From Paramarasmius palmivorus (taxonomy: Eukaryota; Basidiomycota; Agaricomycetes; Agaricales; Marasmiaceae), in the NCBI GenBank assembly GCA_037176845.1, contig JAYKXP010000148.1, positions 1 through 64,000 of the forward strand: a stretch of DNA of 64,000 nt, in the 5' to 3' direction. The notes under the pieces are model-generated. The model was not told the DNA's origin, did not search any database, and was given only the letters and a program-made list of their open reading frames with translations. How positions within the stretch are numbered: the first letter of the stretch is position 1; each line of letters begins with the position of its first letter. This document shows positions 41,180 to 54,196 of the stretch, piece after piece. Position numbers and translations under genes: made by a program.

Positions 41180-42840
41180 TGATGGGGGCAGACTTAAATT
41201 TAAGTCAAGATGCCTAAGTCAATGTACTTAGGCAGGTTTGAGTACATTTCGAGTCAACTTTGAGTACTTTCAAGTCAATCTTGAGTACCTTTGAGTCAAC
41301 CTCGGGACATCACAGATGAAAGTCGATAACATGTACTATCCTCTGTGACCTGTCAGAGAGGTAACGATTTGTGTTTATCGTCACTGTGCCTGACGTCGGG
41401 TGTGGGTGTCGCCACATGCCACGTTGCTCCACGTGCACGTACTAATGACGCGCGCATCCAAGCAGCCTATCGCACAACACAACTTTGCTCCTTCCCTCAT
41501 CGCTGTTATACGGACTAGACCCTACCAGTCATTGTACTGCTAATGATCAAACTTAATCATTTATGATCTTCCTGGACTGAATAAACATGAACATGGAATA
41601 CTATATGTCCCTTTCCGCGCTCACTTCACATTCGGATTTATCATGCCTCAACTATTCTACCCTATGATTTTGATCTGAGCGATGGCGATATGGCATTTTG
41701 ATATTGATTATCCTAAGCAATATTTTTCGGGGTGCTCTTGTCCCTCACTCAACGTCCCTTTACACAAGGTACAGATGATGTTCAATCGTTTGGTGAGTGT
41801 TAATGATTCACATTGAGTTTTTTCTCTCTCAAGGTATCATCAGAAGCGCACCTGGAACGTTTCAGAGGCATCGAAAGCACGCTCGGTAGTAAAAAATATA
41901 ACTTAGGCTGGCCATGTACATATCAAGTTGTATTAGTGTCTGAGTAATTGACAAGGACGAGTCCAACTCAAGTCAAGCTTAAGTATCTTCAAGACCAGGT
42001 CAAGTAAAGTCTAAGTCATACTTACTAGTTTCAAGTAATACACAAGTCAAGTCAATTCAAGTTCGAGTAAAGACCAAGGAAATTCAAGTCAAGATCAAGC
42101 GGAGCCGGGTAAAAGTCAAGTCAAGATCAAGTAAAGACGGGTGAAACTTAAGTCAAGCTCAAGTAAAGATGAGTGAAAGTCAAGTCAAGATCAAGTAAAG
42201 ACAAGTAAAATCCGAGAACATTTGCGTACGAGTTTGAACGAGTACCGGGCAGTCGAGTCAAAGTGATCGACCCAAGATGACAATATGACCAGAAATGAAG
42301 AGCGTGGTACTAAATATGGATAGATATTGAGAATATAGTTAAATCATTATATCATGAACCATTTTCAGTACTTTTTTGACCTTAGATAATCATGCCTGAA
42401 TGTGGAATAATCGTTCTGTGATATCGGTGCTTTAACGTAGGTGTGGAAAATGTGTTGACAGCGTCATCTGGCAGAGCACTCGAGTATAACAAGACAATGC
42501 CCTTGTGTCGACAGCGCTAAATGTTGAGCAGCATCTCCAAAGAAGCTAAAATTCGACATGAATGAACGAGCTATGGCCAGAATAGGTCTGAGTAGGCGAC
42601 CGGACAATTCCAAGACAATTCGGATTTCATCATATCTAGTAAGCACATACAAAGCACGCACTTGGGAGCACGGGTGGTGTAGAGTACGCTGGACATGCTT
42701 CGGAAGACAAGCGATTATGGTTTGGCCACTTGAGTGCATCTGAGTAAAGTTCGAGTAGACTTGAGTTCGAAGTAAGTACATAAGTCAACCTAAGTAAACA
42801 TTGACTTGATCTTGACTTGAATTTAACGTGACCCGAGTGA
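41180..42840. repeat. Degenerate GTCAAG-type arrays around a non-coding core
   Basis: Three stretches (about 41186-41300, 41945-42235 and 42735-42830) are built from variants of AAGTCAAG, GATCAAGTAAAGAC and GAGTACTTTCAAGTCAA. The stretch between them has no recognisable gene. The outer stretches use opposite strand versions in part (GACTTGATCTTGACTTGA near 42803), as subterminal repeats of a DNA transposon might. I could not find clean terminal inverted repeats or a target duplication. Confidence 0.5.
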
Positions 42841-44000
42841 TGGCGAGTAAAACCATCGAAAAGAAGCTTACCGTGGATGATTCATGGATGCAATGATCCA
42901 GTAGATGCGAGACCGATCACTTGAACTATAAGTTATCGATATGAGAATGGATATTGCAAGCTAGGTACGACTAGGACGTACCTCAGAGGATTACGCGGTT
43001 GAGATACAGCGGAAATTGGTGTGAGAAGTCGGCAATGTACCTGAATAGTACCATGAGCATGATCCGTAAGATAGACAGATCCTGAACGTACCCATGTCGT
43101 AGAGTGATCCAAGGAAAGAAAGAGGGATCGAATTACCTTCAATACGAGGGTAAAGACTGCCCACCAAAGAAAGCGCAGCGAAGGCACCATTGCACGAGCA
43201 CTGACCGAATGCCGCGTTAGCTCCGGTCATCATGGTATCGAAGGTGGAGTCAATATACATAGTTTGAATGCTGACTAGACAAAATCGGGTCAAGGGCAGG
43301 CTATTTGTGCTTGTAACGGAATTGTCGCGCTCTATTGAGTAGAAGGGTGCGAAGGGTGCCGTGTGCTTGGATCCAAGAGGCGAGTTGTATAGCAAGCAGC
43401 GATGGGCATTGACGCGGTTTTTTGGGTGGTTGAAGTCGATGTTACCCTTAGCTGGGTGATCTGTAGTCCTAAGGCCGGCGGAGAGCCCAGAAGGGTGAAA
43501 AGATGTCGACATCGAAGGATGCTCATGGTCGCGGTGCAAAATGCTATCAGGATCGTTTCCCACGACGTCAACGCTTCACTACCACGAGGTCGACTCGGGT
43601 CTTCATCGACATCAAGCGATTCTCGGCTATTTCATATATCTCTTCTCGCTGTTATCTCTTCCGGAGAGCTAAGATTCGTCTGGTTTTCCGCTTTCAAGAG
43701 AAACACTAGAGCTATAGAACTCCTGCACTATGATCTGATTCGCAATCACTTCTCCCAGCGCTGGCTGCGCGTCAGCTCCTCGAGTCTCTTCAGCTTGCTT
43801 CTGGGACTATCATGCCTGTTGGTTGTCACATCGACACACATCATATTTCGATTCACCTCTTATCGGATCCATGGCATTGCGAGACGTCCTCGTGTCGAGC
43901 GACCTAAAGGACGACTTCTGATACGCATATTGGACTTCAACTGTGTGAAGGTTGAATATGGCTCAGCAAGCCACAAGTTTACTACGCTGTAGAACCCATA
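42841..44000. other. Unresolved region with minus-strand coding-like piece and recurrent block
   Basis: The minus strand has a piece starting MTSWETILIAFCTATMS at 43571 that overlaps the recurrent block ATCGTTTCCCACGACG (43552-43567). Overlapping frames of about 190 codons exist on both strands, none with a known motif. The strand of any real gene cannot be decided here. Confidence 0.3.
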
Positions 44001-47000
44001 AGAAAAAGCACGGGGTTCCTCGTGGTTCTCTATTTCATTTCATCGTATGGACTCGAGGGACAGCATTCACAGTCCATATGCGTTTGACTTCCTGATGCGG
44101 AACCGATCTTGCCAGTGCAGACTTGCTGGTGGGCGTCTGTAATCCAGGATCCTGCAGGGTTCAAACTCGGTTCTGGGGTTGTCATACCCGATGCTTCCAT
44201 TTAGACGCACGCTGCCTCAATGCACTCGAGCGACTTTTGTGCGGGATATCTGACGGGTTCTCCGTGCTTTAACACTTGCGATAACTGCAAAATCCCCGCA
44301 TCAAGCATCAAGGTCTCGTTTGTAGACGTAAGTGCTAATTCACTTGAAAAGTAACCACAGCTGACTACAGGGCTCGAAAGGCTGCAAGAATGTCTCTTGT
44401 TCATATCATCGTGAACGATCTGAAGGACAGAATTCACATCTTATAATTGTGGAGCATTCACCATTCAACGTCAATGAATACACTACAAGACCCCGTAATA
44501 CTCATGGCTGATCATTCCACTGCGGCGATTTATTATACCTTCAGCTCGATTATGCCAGTGATACTCCCTAGAACGCCAAGTTTGGACTTTGTGAACGTGG
44601 ATGGTCATAAAGGAACTCGAAGGGACAGTTCAACGTAATCTGGCTCAAGCTTTCAACAGCTGCGACTTCGAAACACACCATTGACACGCTGTGGCGTACG
44701 ATGGTCCCCTAACTCTGTGATACACCGGAGCGATCCCCTTGACTGCCACTGGTGTTCTCCTCACCACTCGTGACAGCTTGGAAATGCACTTAATTTGTGG
44801 CAGAGAAGGTGATAGATGAGCGGCTATTTTTCATTCAACAACGAAACCGGAAGGAACAAATGAGGGTTCATGAAGCCGCATGGTAGAGGCTGAAGGAATC
44901 TATGGCCTTGCATTCGTGCGTGAACGCTGGGACAGAGCATGCTGAGAAGGCAAAGAACAAACGAAGCGGAGCCGCCATTGTAGCATCTGGCGATCCAGAT
45001 ACTCTGTATGTTCCGATCCAATATAAATACATCATGTAGTATCAGTAAGAAACCTGGAATACAAACAGCATATCCTCTTTACCTCCCATGTACAACGCGT
45101 TGACCTAAAGACACTCTAAATGATCCCGCTGAGCTCCGAGGAGAACGTCGCTTTGCCAAATGAAGAGCGTACGGCTACTGGTGTGGTGGCACCGTGACAT
45201 GCATTATTGATGATTGTGGGTTAGTATGGTGGCATGAGCTGAACGCAATAGAAATACAATGTTCGTGCTTCATAACGGCGACTGGCGCAGTCACCAATGA
45301 ATGCAGACCCTACTCCAACGATCGAAGCCTTTAGACGCATGGAAGACAACGTGTATGTAGGGAAGCGAGCCATCCAGATAGTTTGAGCAAATCTAATGGT
45401 AGAAGGTGGGACGGGATGCGCCAGACCTGCTTGAATGTCCCGGAGTATTAGCGGTTTCGGTATCATAAGTAGCGGAGGATCTTGATATTTTCACTGAAGC
45501 TAAAGAGTACAGGATACGTAGCTATACTAGTAATAGAAAATCTTGACAGCAGGTCAACCATGTAAACCGAATGAAACCATGTTTGAGCTCCGAAAGCGTT
45601 CGGCGTTCGAAGAACTGACGCCACAATAAGGCTGTCGGCCGCGGCTACAAAGGCAATAACATACTAACTGTACCCAGAAACGAATAAATGATTCCTGGAT
45701 TTTTGGTACCTCTGGAAGGATCTCAGCCACGGAATTGAAGGTCAAATACATTCTAGCTTTGGTCAAGTCGCGTTAGTAGCACAGTCTAGAGAATAGCCAA
45801 CCTACAGATGATTCATGAAATCTATCATTTGATGATGATATGCGCTATATTACACATACCAAGGGTGTTGTGAGTTCAGAGTGAACGACGAATGACGGGA
45901 AGTCGATGTATCTGGGATTGCTCCTCCAAACATTAGGACAACACGAAATTCTCCAGCCTAGTCAACGAAATAGTTTAGGCTGAGTAAGTGACGAAGGATG
46001 CAGCTTAGAAGAACATCAATCTTATCCTTTGCACCCGAAACCACGAAAGAGCGCGCGCCGGCCAGGATCCACATAAATGAGTAATGGCGATGTAGTAGGG
46101 GCTACCGGCATAGTCCGAGCCGGTCTAGCGGTCACGTGAGCTCTATCTATGTAGTCATTCCTGTCGTAGCTACCTTCCCCAATCGCATCCACCGCGTTAG
46201 CAGCAGCTAGGGCTTCCTCAGCCCCTCCTGGCCCACTCCAGCGATGAGTACGATGGTTGAGACAGAAAGACAAGTGTCACATCAGTTACCTTCCACTTGT
46301 GTACTGATGATACGACGCTAACAGCCAAACTAGAGTACACCGTCAGCTCCTGGTCAACAATCAATAGAGAAAGATGGTACGAACTGCTGAAGCCAGGATT
46401 TGGCGTATCAATTTGAAAGGTGTTTTGCTTCATCCGGCACTGAACATTTAAGGACGAAGTGAGATCAACCAAAAAAAAACTGATGATACTAGCGTATCAC
46501 TTTGACCTCGTGTTTGAGGTCATATTATAACTGATTGATCATAAGGTATAATTATTAGCAAATATTGATCAAGAAATAACTCAGATACACACTCTGACGC
46601 CTTCTCCACCTTGGAAAATATGTGTACTTATCTAGATTCGTTTCTCGTAGTTGAAACCCAAACATATAGTGTCGTCAGCTCGAGGTACGAGGCATAGCGT
46701 AAGAAAAGCGTAACGAGATCGAAGGGAGGGGTCGGATGTGGGATCGGAATGTAATTGAATATGGCGTACAATTTGGATGGTAATAGTTTGTACAACGAGG
46801 TTCTGGAGCACACGAGTTAGAATGACAAGTGGCGAAAAATGATCTGAGCAAGGAACTGTCACGTTTTGTCTTGCAGAATATCCGGTTATGGGATGTGTGA
46901 TGGGAAAGGCGTACGGCAGGTCGAGAAAAGCGCTGTGAAAAGAGACGACTCAGTATTATCTTTCGAGGCTAATGGTACGGGAAGGAAAGGTAGCAGGTGA

Positions 47001-47880
47001 CCAAATGGGGAAATATGGCCAAGAGACACACAGGGACTGGCCATCCAACAAGCAAAGACACTGGAACCTCTCTATAGTCTCTGGTCATTTCCGCCCTCCT
47101 AGATGGATCGCCTGGATCAAGTCGAATTTCACGCATTGCTTAAATTGTTGGAGGATCTACGAACGGTGTGAGTAATACGGAGTAATAGGTAGAATAAGAG
47201 CTCATACAACCTGATAGCAGCAAATATGCACCAATACCATGGGAAACGATGACAACGACCTGTCACTGTTGGAGCGCTCACGCGCTCACGAATCACAGTG
47301 CCATGGAGTCGTCCTCCACGAGTTCTCCGCAAGGACCCCTCAGCTCTAATGACCCCCTCCCTGCGCCAAAGAGCCCTGCACAATGCCTTACAATGGATTC
47401 TTGCTCCATTCCTAATTTCTATCAAACCCCTCTACCTTTCCATACTTTTGCAATGATTCGGTTCATCAAACAGCTTAGATACTTTCCCAATTCACATCAT
47501 GTGTCGTACCGCAGGTAATATGAATGGAGTCATTACATATGTATGACGGGGGACATTGGCATAATGAAATTAATGACTGAACCTAGAGCATGTTCGTACT
47601 GTTTGAGGAATCCCGCTTGCGACGAACCTTCATGCATCATGAGCTGCATCCCTGCATCCCTCCTGCCTTGACTCTGAGCTGCTTTGCACGCCCTGTTTAT
47701 GTGCTGCACATGCAAGGATCATCAGATCGTGCGATCATTCGACAGCCTGCGCATCTTGCTTTCTTCATCCCAGTGCTACGCAAAGGAGGTGGGGGTAAGA
47801 GGGCCGCTGGTATTAAACGGTGGAACGTGTGTAGCGCATGGGATCCTTCGTGTATAAGAAAGTCTTTGTAAGACGTCTCT
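44001..47880. other. Gene-poor region with fragments of the intron-rich family
   Basis: Minus-strand pieces near 46218-46472 (DQELTVYSSLAVSVVSS), 46628-46813 (YLELTTLYVWVSTTRNE) and 47000-47130 (TRDYREVPVSLLVGWPVP) parallel pieces of the 34-kb candidate gene in the same order. They may be exons or relics of one more family member. The parts at 44.0-46.0 kb show only short frames. Confidence 0.3.
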
Positions 47881-47945
47881 AGTTGGTCTATTTCTCCTCT
47901 ATTCGCACATTTCACTCTACTTTCTCGTTGTCTTTGGAAGTCAAT

Positions 47946-50080
47946 ATGCTCTCTGACATCAATACTGGAGGATGTATCGACATCACCGGATGCAGAACGC
48001 TCGCCAGTGTTGTGTTGGGTTGTCTTTCAGTCATATTCATTTGCACCTGGGTTGCGATACATCCAAATATTCCGAAAGAGAGAGGTTCATCGACACCTTG
48101 GAAGCACACAGTTGCTGTGCATTGGAATAATATCATGCTCATGGTTATTGCCTTCCTTGCACCCGAACTTATTGTCTTATGGGCTATGAGACAAAGATAT
48201 TCGGCAGCAGCAATCGGCAATAGATTCAACAAAAGTAGGCGTTTAGTTGTCGTAGCGTCACAAAGTTGACAAGATTATATATTGTAGAATATGGATGGGA
48301 AACCACCCATGGCTTTTTCCTTCTCATGGGGGGATTTAGCTACTATCATGACAAGGAGTGGGTCCGTCTTGGATACGAGCACGTGGACAGCGGCGTGACG
48401 AAATCGCAACATGAAACTACAGAGGCCTTTCGTAGTGTCCATCAGGTATTTTATCAAGATCACCCTCTCTCACAATCATGGTGACTGAATTGAACATCAA
48501 AGGACGTGGAAAAGGGCCCCTCGTCATTGCGGTCACGGTCACCGCAGGCTTCAAGCTCTACGGCTGTTGTGTCTCGGAGAGATGAGGCCAGAACACCAGT
48601 GAGCCTTTTTGTTTAGTATGGGATGAGGCAAACATTTGTTTCTGACCACCCAATACTTGCTGCTGCTCAGATCTATCCTTCCGGTGTTCCAGACCTGGAA
48701 TACCTTCTTGCAAAGGGGTATATCACGATAACCAAGAACGAGATACAAGACAGAAGTCGTGCAGACATCATCACCAAAGTAATTGCCGTCTTACAGACAC
48801 TCTGGTTTCTGCTACAAGTCGGAGCACGTTGGGCTCAAGGTCTTGCAATTACAGAACTCGAGATCATTACAGTCGCATTTGCAGTCCTCAATTTTTGCAC
48901 GTATATAGCGTGGTGGTCCAAGCCGCTTCGTGTGCAGTATCCTATTCGTATCCAGCGGAAGCGAGAGGATCATCAGAGTCCTGACTGCAAAGCCGAGAGT
49001 CCCTGGGGGGAATTCCTGAAATCTCATCGATGGGTTCGAGCCGCATTAGCATATCTTTGGGGAAAAATGGTCAAGGACCTCGCCGAACCTTTCAAATCTG
49101 CGTCTGAACTGAAGTTGGGGATGATTCCTTGCACATTCATATTTGCAGAGATCTCAATTTTGGATAACAAATTGTACCGGTGCGTTTGCCTCCTTCATCC
49201 TAGAAAAACATGTTCTAATATGCTATCTGATTGTGACAGTAAACTTCCTTCCGGCCATCGATCGTCATCGATCTCCAGCTTCATCTGGCGGGCACTCACC
49301 TATTTGAGGACCGGAACCATGAAACTCGTAACGTATTTGTCAATTTTCATAAAAGTGGTTCTTGTGCTTGTCAAAGTGTTATTGGTGATCTTCTTCACGG
49401 CACTTTCCATTGCGCTAGGAATGGTTGTAGGCCTTGTGCTATCGACGCCTTTCTTGATACTTGCGCTGTTGATCATTGCAATCGCTAGCGCTGTCTTCTT
49501 CGTAGCGTTGGCAGTGTTTCTACCATTCATGATTTTGGCCGTTCCATTCAAGCTAGTCCGAACCCTACCTGGTATGGGACAAGAGATCGTGCAAATGGTG
49601 AAATGCATACTACTAGATGACGACAACGAGAAGCTGATTACCACAATCTCGTCTGGATTCCGCGGGGATTCATTTACCGTTTATCTATTGGTTTATGCAT
49701 TGGGTACTATATTCGGAGCTATCCACTGCATTGCATGGGTCTTCCAATTCCCGACGACTACAGAGCTATTGCTCTGGCGTATATCAGCAATCGCAATCAC
49801 AGCCACTCCTCTCCTCTTCGGATTTTTTCATTCCTATCATCCACCACAGCATGACCCGGTTCAAGCAAGTCCCATGAAAATAGGGAAGGACGAAGAGCCC
49901 CAGCTACCTATGACATCTGGATGGCGTGTGGCGGCAGACGTGGGGTTTGTCACTATCTCCATCGCATATGTCATTTTCCGAATCATCCTCATCGTCCTTG
50001 CATTGATGGCGTTTCGCGATCTTCCCGCAAGCGCATATCAATCTGTGCAGTGGTCATATTTTTTGCCGCACATTGGATAA
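47946..50080 (+). CDS. Multi-pass membrane protein family member 4, with enlarged membrane region
   Basis: The model is join(47946-48234, 48288-48445, 48503-48598, 48671-50080), about 650 residues. Introns are 53, 57 and 72 nt, in phases 1, 0 and 0. The only in-frame ATG is at 47946 (MLSDINTGGCIDITGC). Paralogs have about 20 more residues, and the open frame here reaches 47883 without an ATG, so an upstream exon or a lost N-terminal anchor is possible. Family marks are CLSVIFICTWVAIHPNIP, YGWETTHGFFLLMGG, GYITITKNEIQD, LAITELEIITVAFAVLNF, FGAIHCIAWVFQFPTTTE and the end SAYQSVQWSYFLPHIG. An extra stretch at about 49318-49560 encodes some 80 strongly hydrophobic residues absent from the others. 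An optional 60-nt GT-AG intron at 49180-49239 would remove 20 residues in frame. Confidence 0.78.
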
Positions 50081-50088
50081 TCCATCAG

Positions 50089-50144
50089 GTATGGTTCTGG
50101 TTTCATATCTGCTCACTCAGTAATACCTCATATTCCCTCTGCAG
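50089..50144 (+). other. 3'-UTR intron of member 4
   Basis: A 56-nt GT-AG interval (donor GTATGG, acceptor CCCTCTGCAG) begins 8 nt after the stop codon. It is in the same position as the 3'-UTR introns of the genes at 4251 and 54109, though its sequence has diverged. Confidence 0.55.
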
Positions 50145-51350
50145 GTGTATTCCTAAGCTCCTGGATACTTTTTTTTTTGATATTAGTATATTGACTATGA
50201 TTTCAGATTTTATGCTGTGCTACTGGATTATGGTGGACGTACTACACGTATCGCTACTATATTACAATATTCTTTTCGAATTAACTATGTTGCCACGCCT
50301 TGTACATGCTAGATGTAGTACGAGCGCCGGTGAATTAGATTATCGATGTGGGCCTCATACTGTTTCGCAAGCCCTGCATGAATTGGACAGAGTGGAGCAT
50401 CATTTGGACGTACAAAAATCCGTATAACCCTCTACAAATACACTCTATTCAAGACCATTGTTTCCCCCGTAAATAACATAGTACTCCCCAGTAATTACAC
50501 TTTCGACAAAACAACCCCTGGTAATAATCGGCTATCTCGGCAAAGGGTTTTCCCATGCACGTGGCCTATGTCGAACACATCTTGAACGCATCCTCAGTGC
50601 TCAGGCATTATGATATAAGCCAAACCGAGGATAGGAATTTATCGAGAATATCTTGAAGTACTTGAATATGCAATATCTTGTGTTGTTTCTGAGGTGTAGA
50701 GCATGGCCCATAGCGACGTACTTTGGTGTAACTTATCACGCATATTCGGATGAGGGCCTCACGGTCTGTGATTTGGAAGTCTTTGGGCGGTCACACTTCC
50801 GTACCTACAAGGATATCGACATCATATTCCTCGCTGTTCATGCGGACTTAGGACACTAGCGCCATATAGCACTAGTATTCTCCAGGTAGTCGAATCAACC
50901 GAGCGATGCATGTCTCTTCAATCTTCCAGACTTCTGCTGCCATACTAATTAGCCTTGCAGAATGTGTACATTCCCAGACCTGAGGCTGTGTGCTCTTCGT
51001 TTAATGAGACTACACCCAGAGCAGTGTTCTCCTTTGGGCTCGAGCAATTTAGGATCCGAGATGCTCTTGGTATACCTATTATGTACAGCAGGTACGTATC
51101 CTTCATGGAGTCTCTATTGCTCTAATCTACACTCTGCCCTAACTAGGTCACATTCCGATTGGACATCGAATTGAGAAAACTCAATACCAGTACGTTTGCG
51201 TTTGCGTCCATATAGTCTTAGTACTCTCGGGTCTTCGGAACTGGTTATATGCTTCCTTACGGGTCTGTAGTGACATGGCCCCCAACTAGTCTTCGAACTT
51301 TAGAGGCTCGCCTAGGAAGGGTGTAGCACTATCGTCTCGTTGAACTCAGT
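50145..51350. other. 3' flank and intergenic region, no gene supported
   Basis: Short frames only. Nothing beyond the probable 3' untranslated region of member 4 could be identified. Confidence 0.35.
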
Positions 51351-53250
51351 ATGCTCATATTGGATATCAGTTTTTATCGCTCCGTGTGTTGTTTTTCGTA
51401 TATCTTAGGTATTCTCGCTGTAATACCCAAACCGATTATCGTGAAAGTCATCATTTCGATATCGGAGAGGTTAGCTAGTTGCCAGAAAGTACCAGCATGA
51501 TGATCAACTGTAATACAAAGGTCGCCAGAGTGATCATCCATAGACGAATGACGCTCCTTAATATCTCGGTCAAGTTCCCTCGCTGAAAGCCCAAGTTTCC
51601 CAAAGAACCTCACATTCAACTAAATATGCTGAGCCCAGAGTTGTTCTGGAACGTCAAGACACTTCACTTTACGCGTGTCTCTCAATAGTGTGAGCCTCAA
51701 ACAGCCTCGGAATGACCTTGCATTCAGCTAGTCAAATAGCCCGAGTGGAAGTCGAGACAAGCGATCCGCTTCGACCAGGGAAGATGCGGACGTTCACGTT
51801 GAGGTACTTGTATTCACACCGATAGATATCGACAGCATAATCCACTTTGTACCTAAACCCATCACACTCGATCATCAGTGCCAGGATCTTCGAAGAACGA
51901 AAACTGGTGAGTACAAGAATCGAGTGTAAAAGGGATATCACCTACAGGCTGCTTGTTAGCCCCGGAAAAAGCTCGTATTGGGCAGTATCCGAGTTGTAAA
52001 ACATCCCATCCACGACGATCTCCAACAATTTGATCCTTGGAAGCCTCATAATGACTGCAAAGCAGCAACAGTAGTACGTGAACGATCGAGACAGAGCTAT
52101 CTTTCACGACCCACTTAATCGTTGATAGTGTATATTCCAGGAAAAACTCGGAAGCGACCTGGCAAACACTTGCAAGGCAGCCAAATCATGGAACCAGGAT
52201 TGCCTATTGAGAAGACCAGCACGATCCCAGCAGTGGCGTGAACCAATCTGCTAATGCCGAAACATGACAGGCACCCCGACACCAGTCGCTTTTGTTCCAA
52301 GAGCCATAGCAACCTCAGGGTTGCGAATTGTCTTCGGAAAGGACGAGGAAAAGGGGTCCTAGGTCAGCGGTATCATCATCAGATATACAGGACAAGAGGA
52401 CGTTTAGATACTGACCTTGATTGTGTTGACACTTCTTCCTAGTCCCATAAGAACAAATGTCTAGCGTTTGTTGCAGCCCACGTAATTGATTGGGTGTTTG
52501 AAGACCTAAGCATGAAACAGAGCTAGCTCGAGGAAGGATGAAAGAGTGAAAAATGGGAACAAGAAACGGAGACAGTGGAACGACAGCCCTGAGAAAGAGA
52601 GGTCCGTTGGTGGAGGCCTGAATGAGAAATACATACGACGGATGAACCATAGACCGAATATTCCAAAGGAACCTTGAAAGCCATCAACGGAGCCGAGCCT
52701 TCCATAGCGACTGGTATAGCATCCCTCACTCTGGCTTGAGGTGTATGGCATGTACCGGGACTTGGAAAAGCATATTGGAACTGAAAAAAAAGAGCTCAAA
52801 AACGTGCTGAATTCGCGCTATTTTTTGAAGTCAAAAGCAGGAAGAGATGAATGGGTTGGAATAGGAAAATATCACGGTGAAAGAAGATGTAGCGGCCTGG
52901 GAGAAGGAAGAACTTACGAGAAACAAGCGTGCAGAGAGTATCGGCATCATTGCAGCCTGTATACCTTCATCGTATGAGCACCAGCATGAGGCGTCCGCAA
53001 GAGGAACCATCATAACGATAGCTTTGGGTCTTAGTACGCGAAAGGTGTATCTGAAAAAGACCACGAGTAAAAGATTGTGAAAGGTACGGGAGAAAGAACG
53101 TACGAGTGAGCGTGGGCCTTCTAATACGACTGCGAGGGAGTAGATATCATGAACAATGATGTCCTGTTGATTTTCTACGTTGTTATCCATTGTCAAGTGA
53201 GAATCAACAGAAAAAAAATTCACCTTGATTTGTTCGATTCGGTCAAACCC
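51351..53250 (-). other. Candidate intron-rich minus-strand gene, product unknown
   Basis: The probable 5' end is an ATG at 53191 giving MDNNVENQQDIIVHDIYSLA, reaching a GTACGT donor near 53102. A TTTTTCAG acceptor near 53054 opens YTFRVLRPKAIVMMVPLADA. Further pieces lie at 52506-52799 (FGIFGLWFIRRMYF) and at 51780-51900 (SSKILALMIECDGFRYKVDY, IYRCEYKYL), the last paralogous to 31602-31740. Hydrophobic stretches suggest a membrane protein. Exon phases were not all reconcilable, so it may be decayed. Confidence 0.35.
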
Positions 53251-54046
53251 ATGACTGGTACCTCTCTAGGGTCAGCCTCCGATGTATCCAATCAAAGAGG
53301 AGTCGCATGCCTTTATGATATCCTTTACTCCAATTAGGCTCATCCAACAATGACAACAGAGGGCTCACTCAGTCCTTTCTAATGATCATGTCACCTTGCT
53401 GAATCCGATCACCCTCTTCTTGGGGCTCTCAACGCGCCCACTCATCCCTCGTCTCCCTAAATCCTAGCTCTCTTTCGCCTTCCGACCTTTTACCGCGGCT
53501 TTTACTACTATGCAACTACTATGCCATACATCTCCTATGAATGCTCATTGCAGAGGGGCACTTGACAACCTGCAAGGAGGAGAGCGTGTGACGGAATGTG
53601 ACTCGGAAGTGCTGGAGGTGCCAGGAGGTGGATATAGGGGGAATGGGCGCATTGGGATGATAGTCGCGTCGTCTAGTGGTGCGGTTGCCGAGGCGTCTGA
53701 GCATTGGGTGCGTTGGGCAGTGTTGACGACTATACTGACTGCAAACTATGCTGCATTTCGAGTAGGGTCTTGTATTGGTAGCTCTCTACGCCCATTTTGT
53801 GGTGATTGCGCTGTTTTTGTGGGAAGGGAGTCGGAGAGAAATAAATGGAAAAAGGAAGACTTCGGTTAAATCGGATTTGACGACATCGCCGACACAGCCA
53901 GGATGCATGGTTGTCACGGGTTCATCACCAGGCTTCGCAGGATCTGATCCCCTCAAACTCCTCAAAGATCACAATTCCCTTCTATAGCTATGTTCTCCTT
54001 CTTTGACGATGGCAATGCTGTTCCAGCTATCAAAGTAAACGCTGGC
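53251..54046. other. Upstream region of member 5
   Basis: A plus-strand frame of 119 codons at 53510-53869 has no recognisable motif and no counterpart upstream of the close paralog at 4251, so I do not call it. From about 54025 the sequence matches the 5' flank of the 4251 gene (ATAAAGGACGCAGAATCCTGG type). Confidence 0.4.
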
Positions 54047-54196
54047 ATGTACAGCATGTCCTTCATGGATAAAGGACGCAGAATCCTGGCTCCCTTCCTC
54101 ACCCTTCGATGCTCCTACTCTACGCCCTTGCGAGGCCCATCGCCTCCAGCCTCTCCGCTGCCTCCACTGACAACTCAACATCTTTTGATCCCATAA
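54047..54196 (+). promoter_or_regulatory. Upstream ORF overlapping the start of member 5
   Basis: An out-of-frame ATG-initiated frame (ATGs at 54047 and 54056, open from 53990) encodes MDKGRRILAPFLTLRC and runs past the main ATG to a TAA at the same homologous position as in the 4251 gene. Confidence 0.4.

Noticed and set aside
47883..47945. Extension of member 4 upstream of its ATG to match paralog length
   Set aside because: The extra codons begin at TTG directly after a TAG. Without an ATG or a supported upstream exon I kept the ATG at 47946 and noted the open frame.
53510..53869. A 119-codon plus-strand frame upstream of member 5
   Set aside because: No recognisable motif, no counterpart upstream of the close paralog at 4251, and GC-rich sequence makes chance frames likely.
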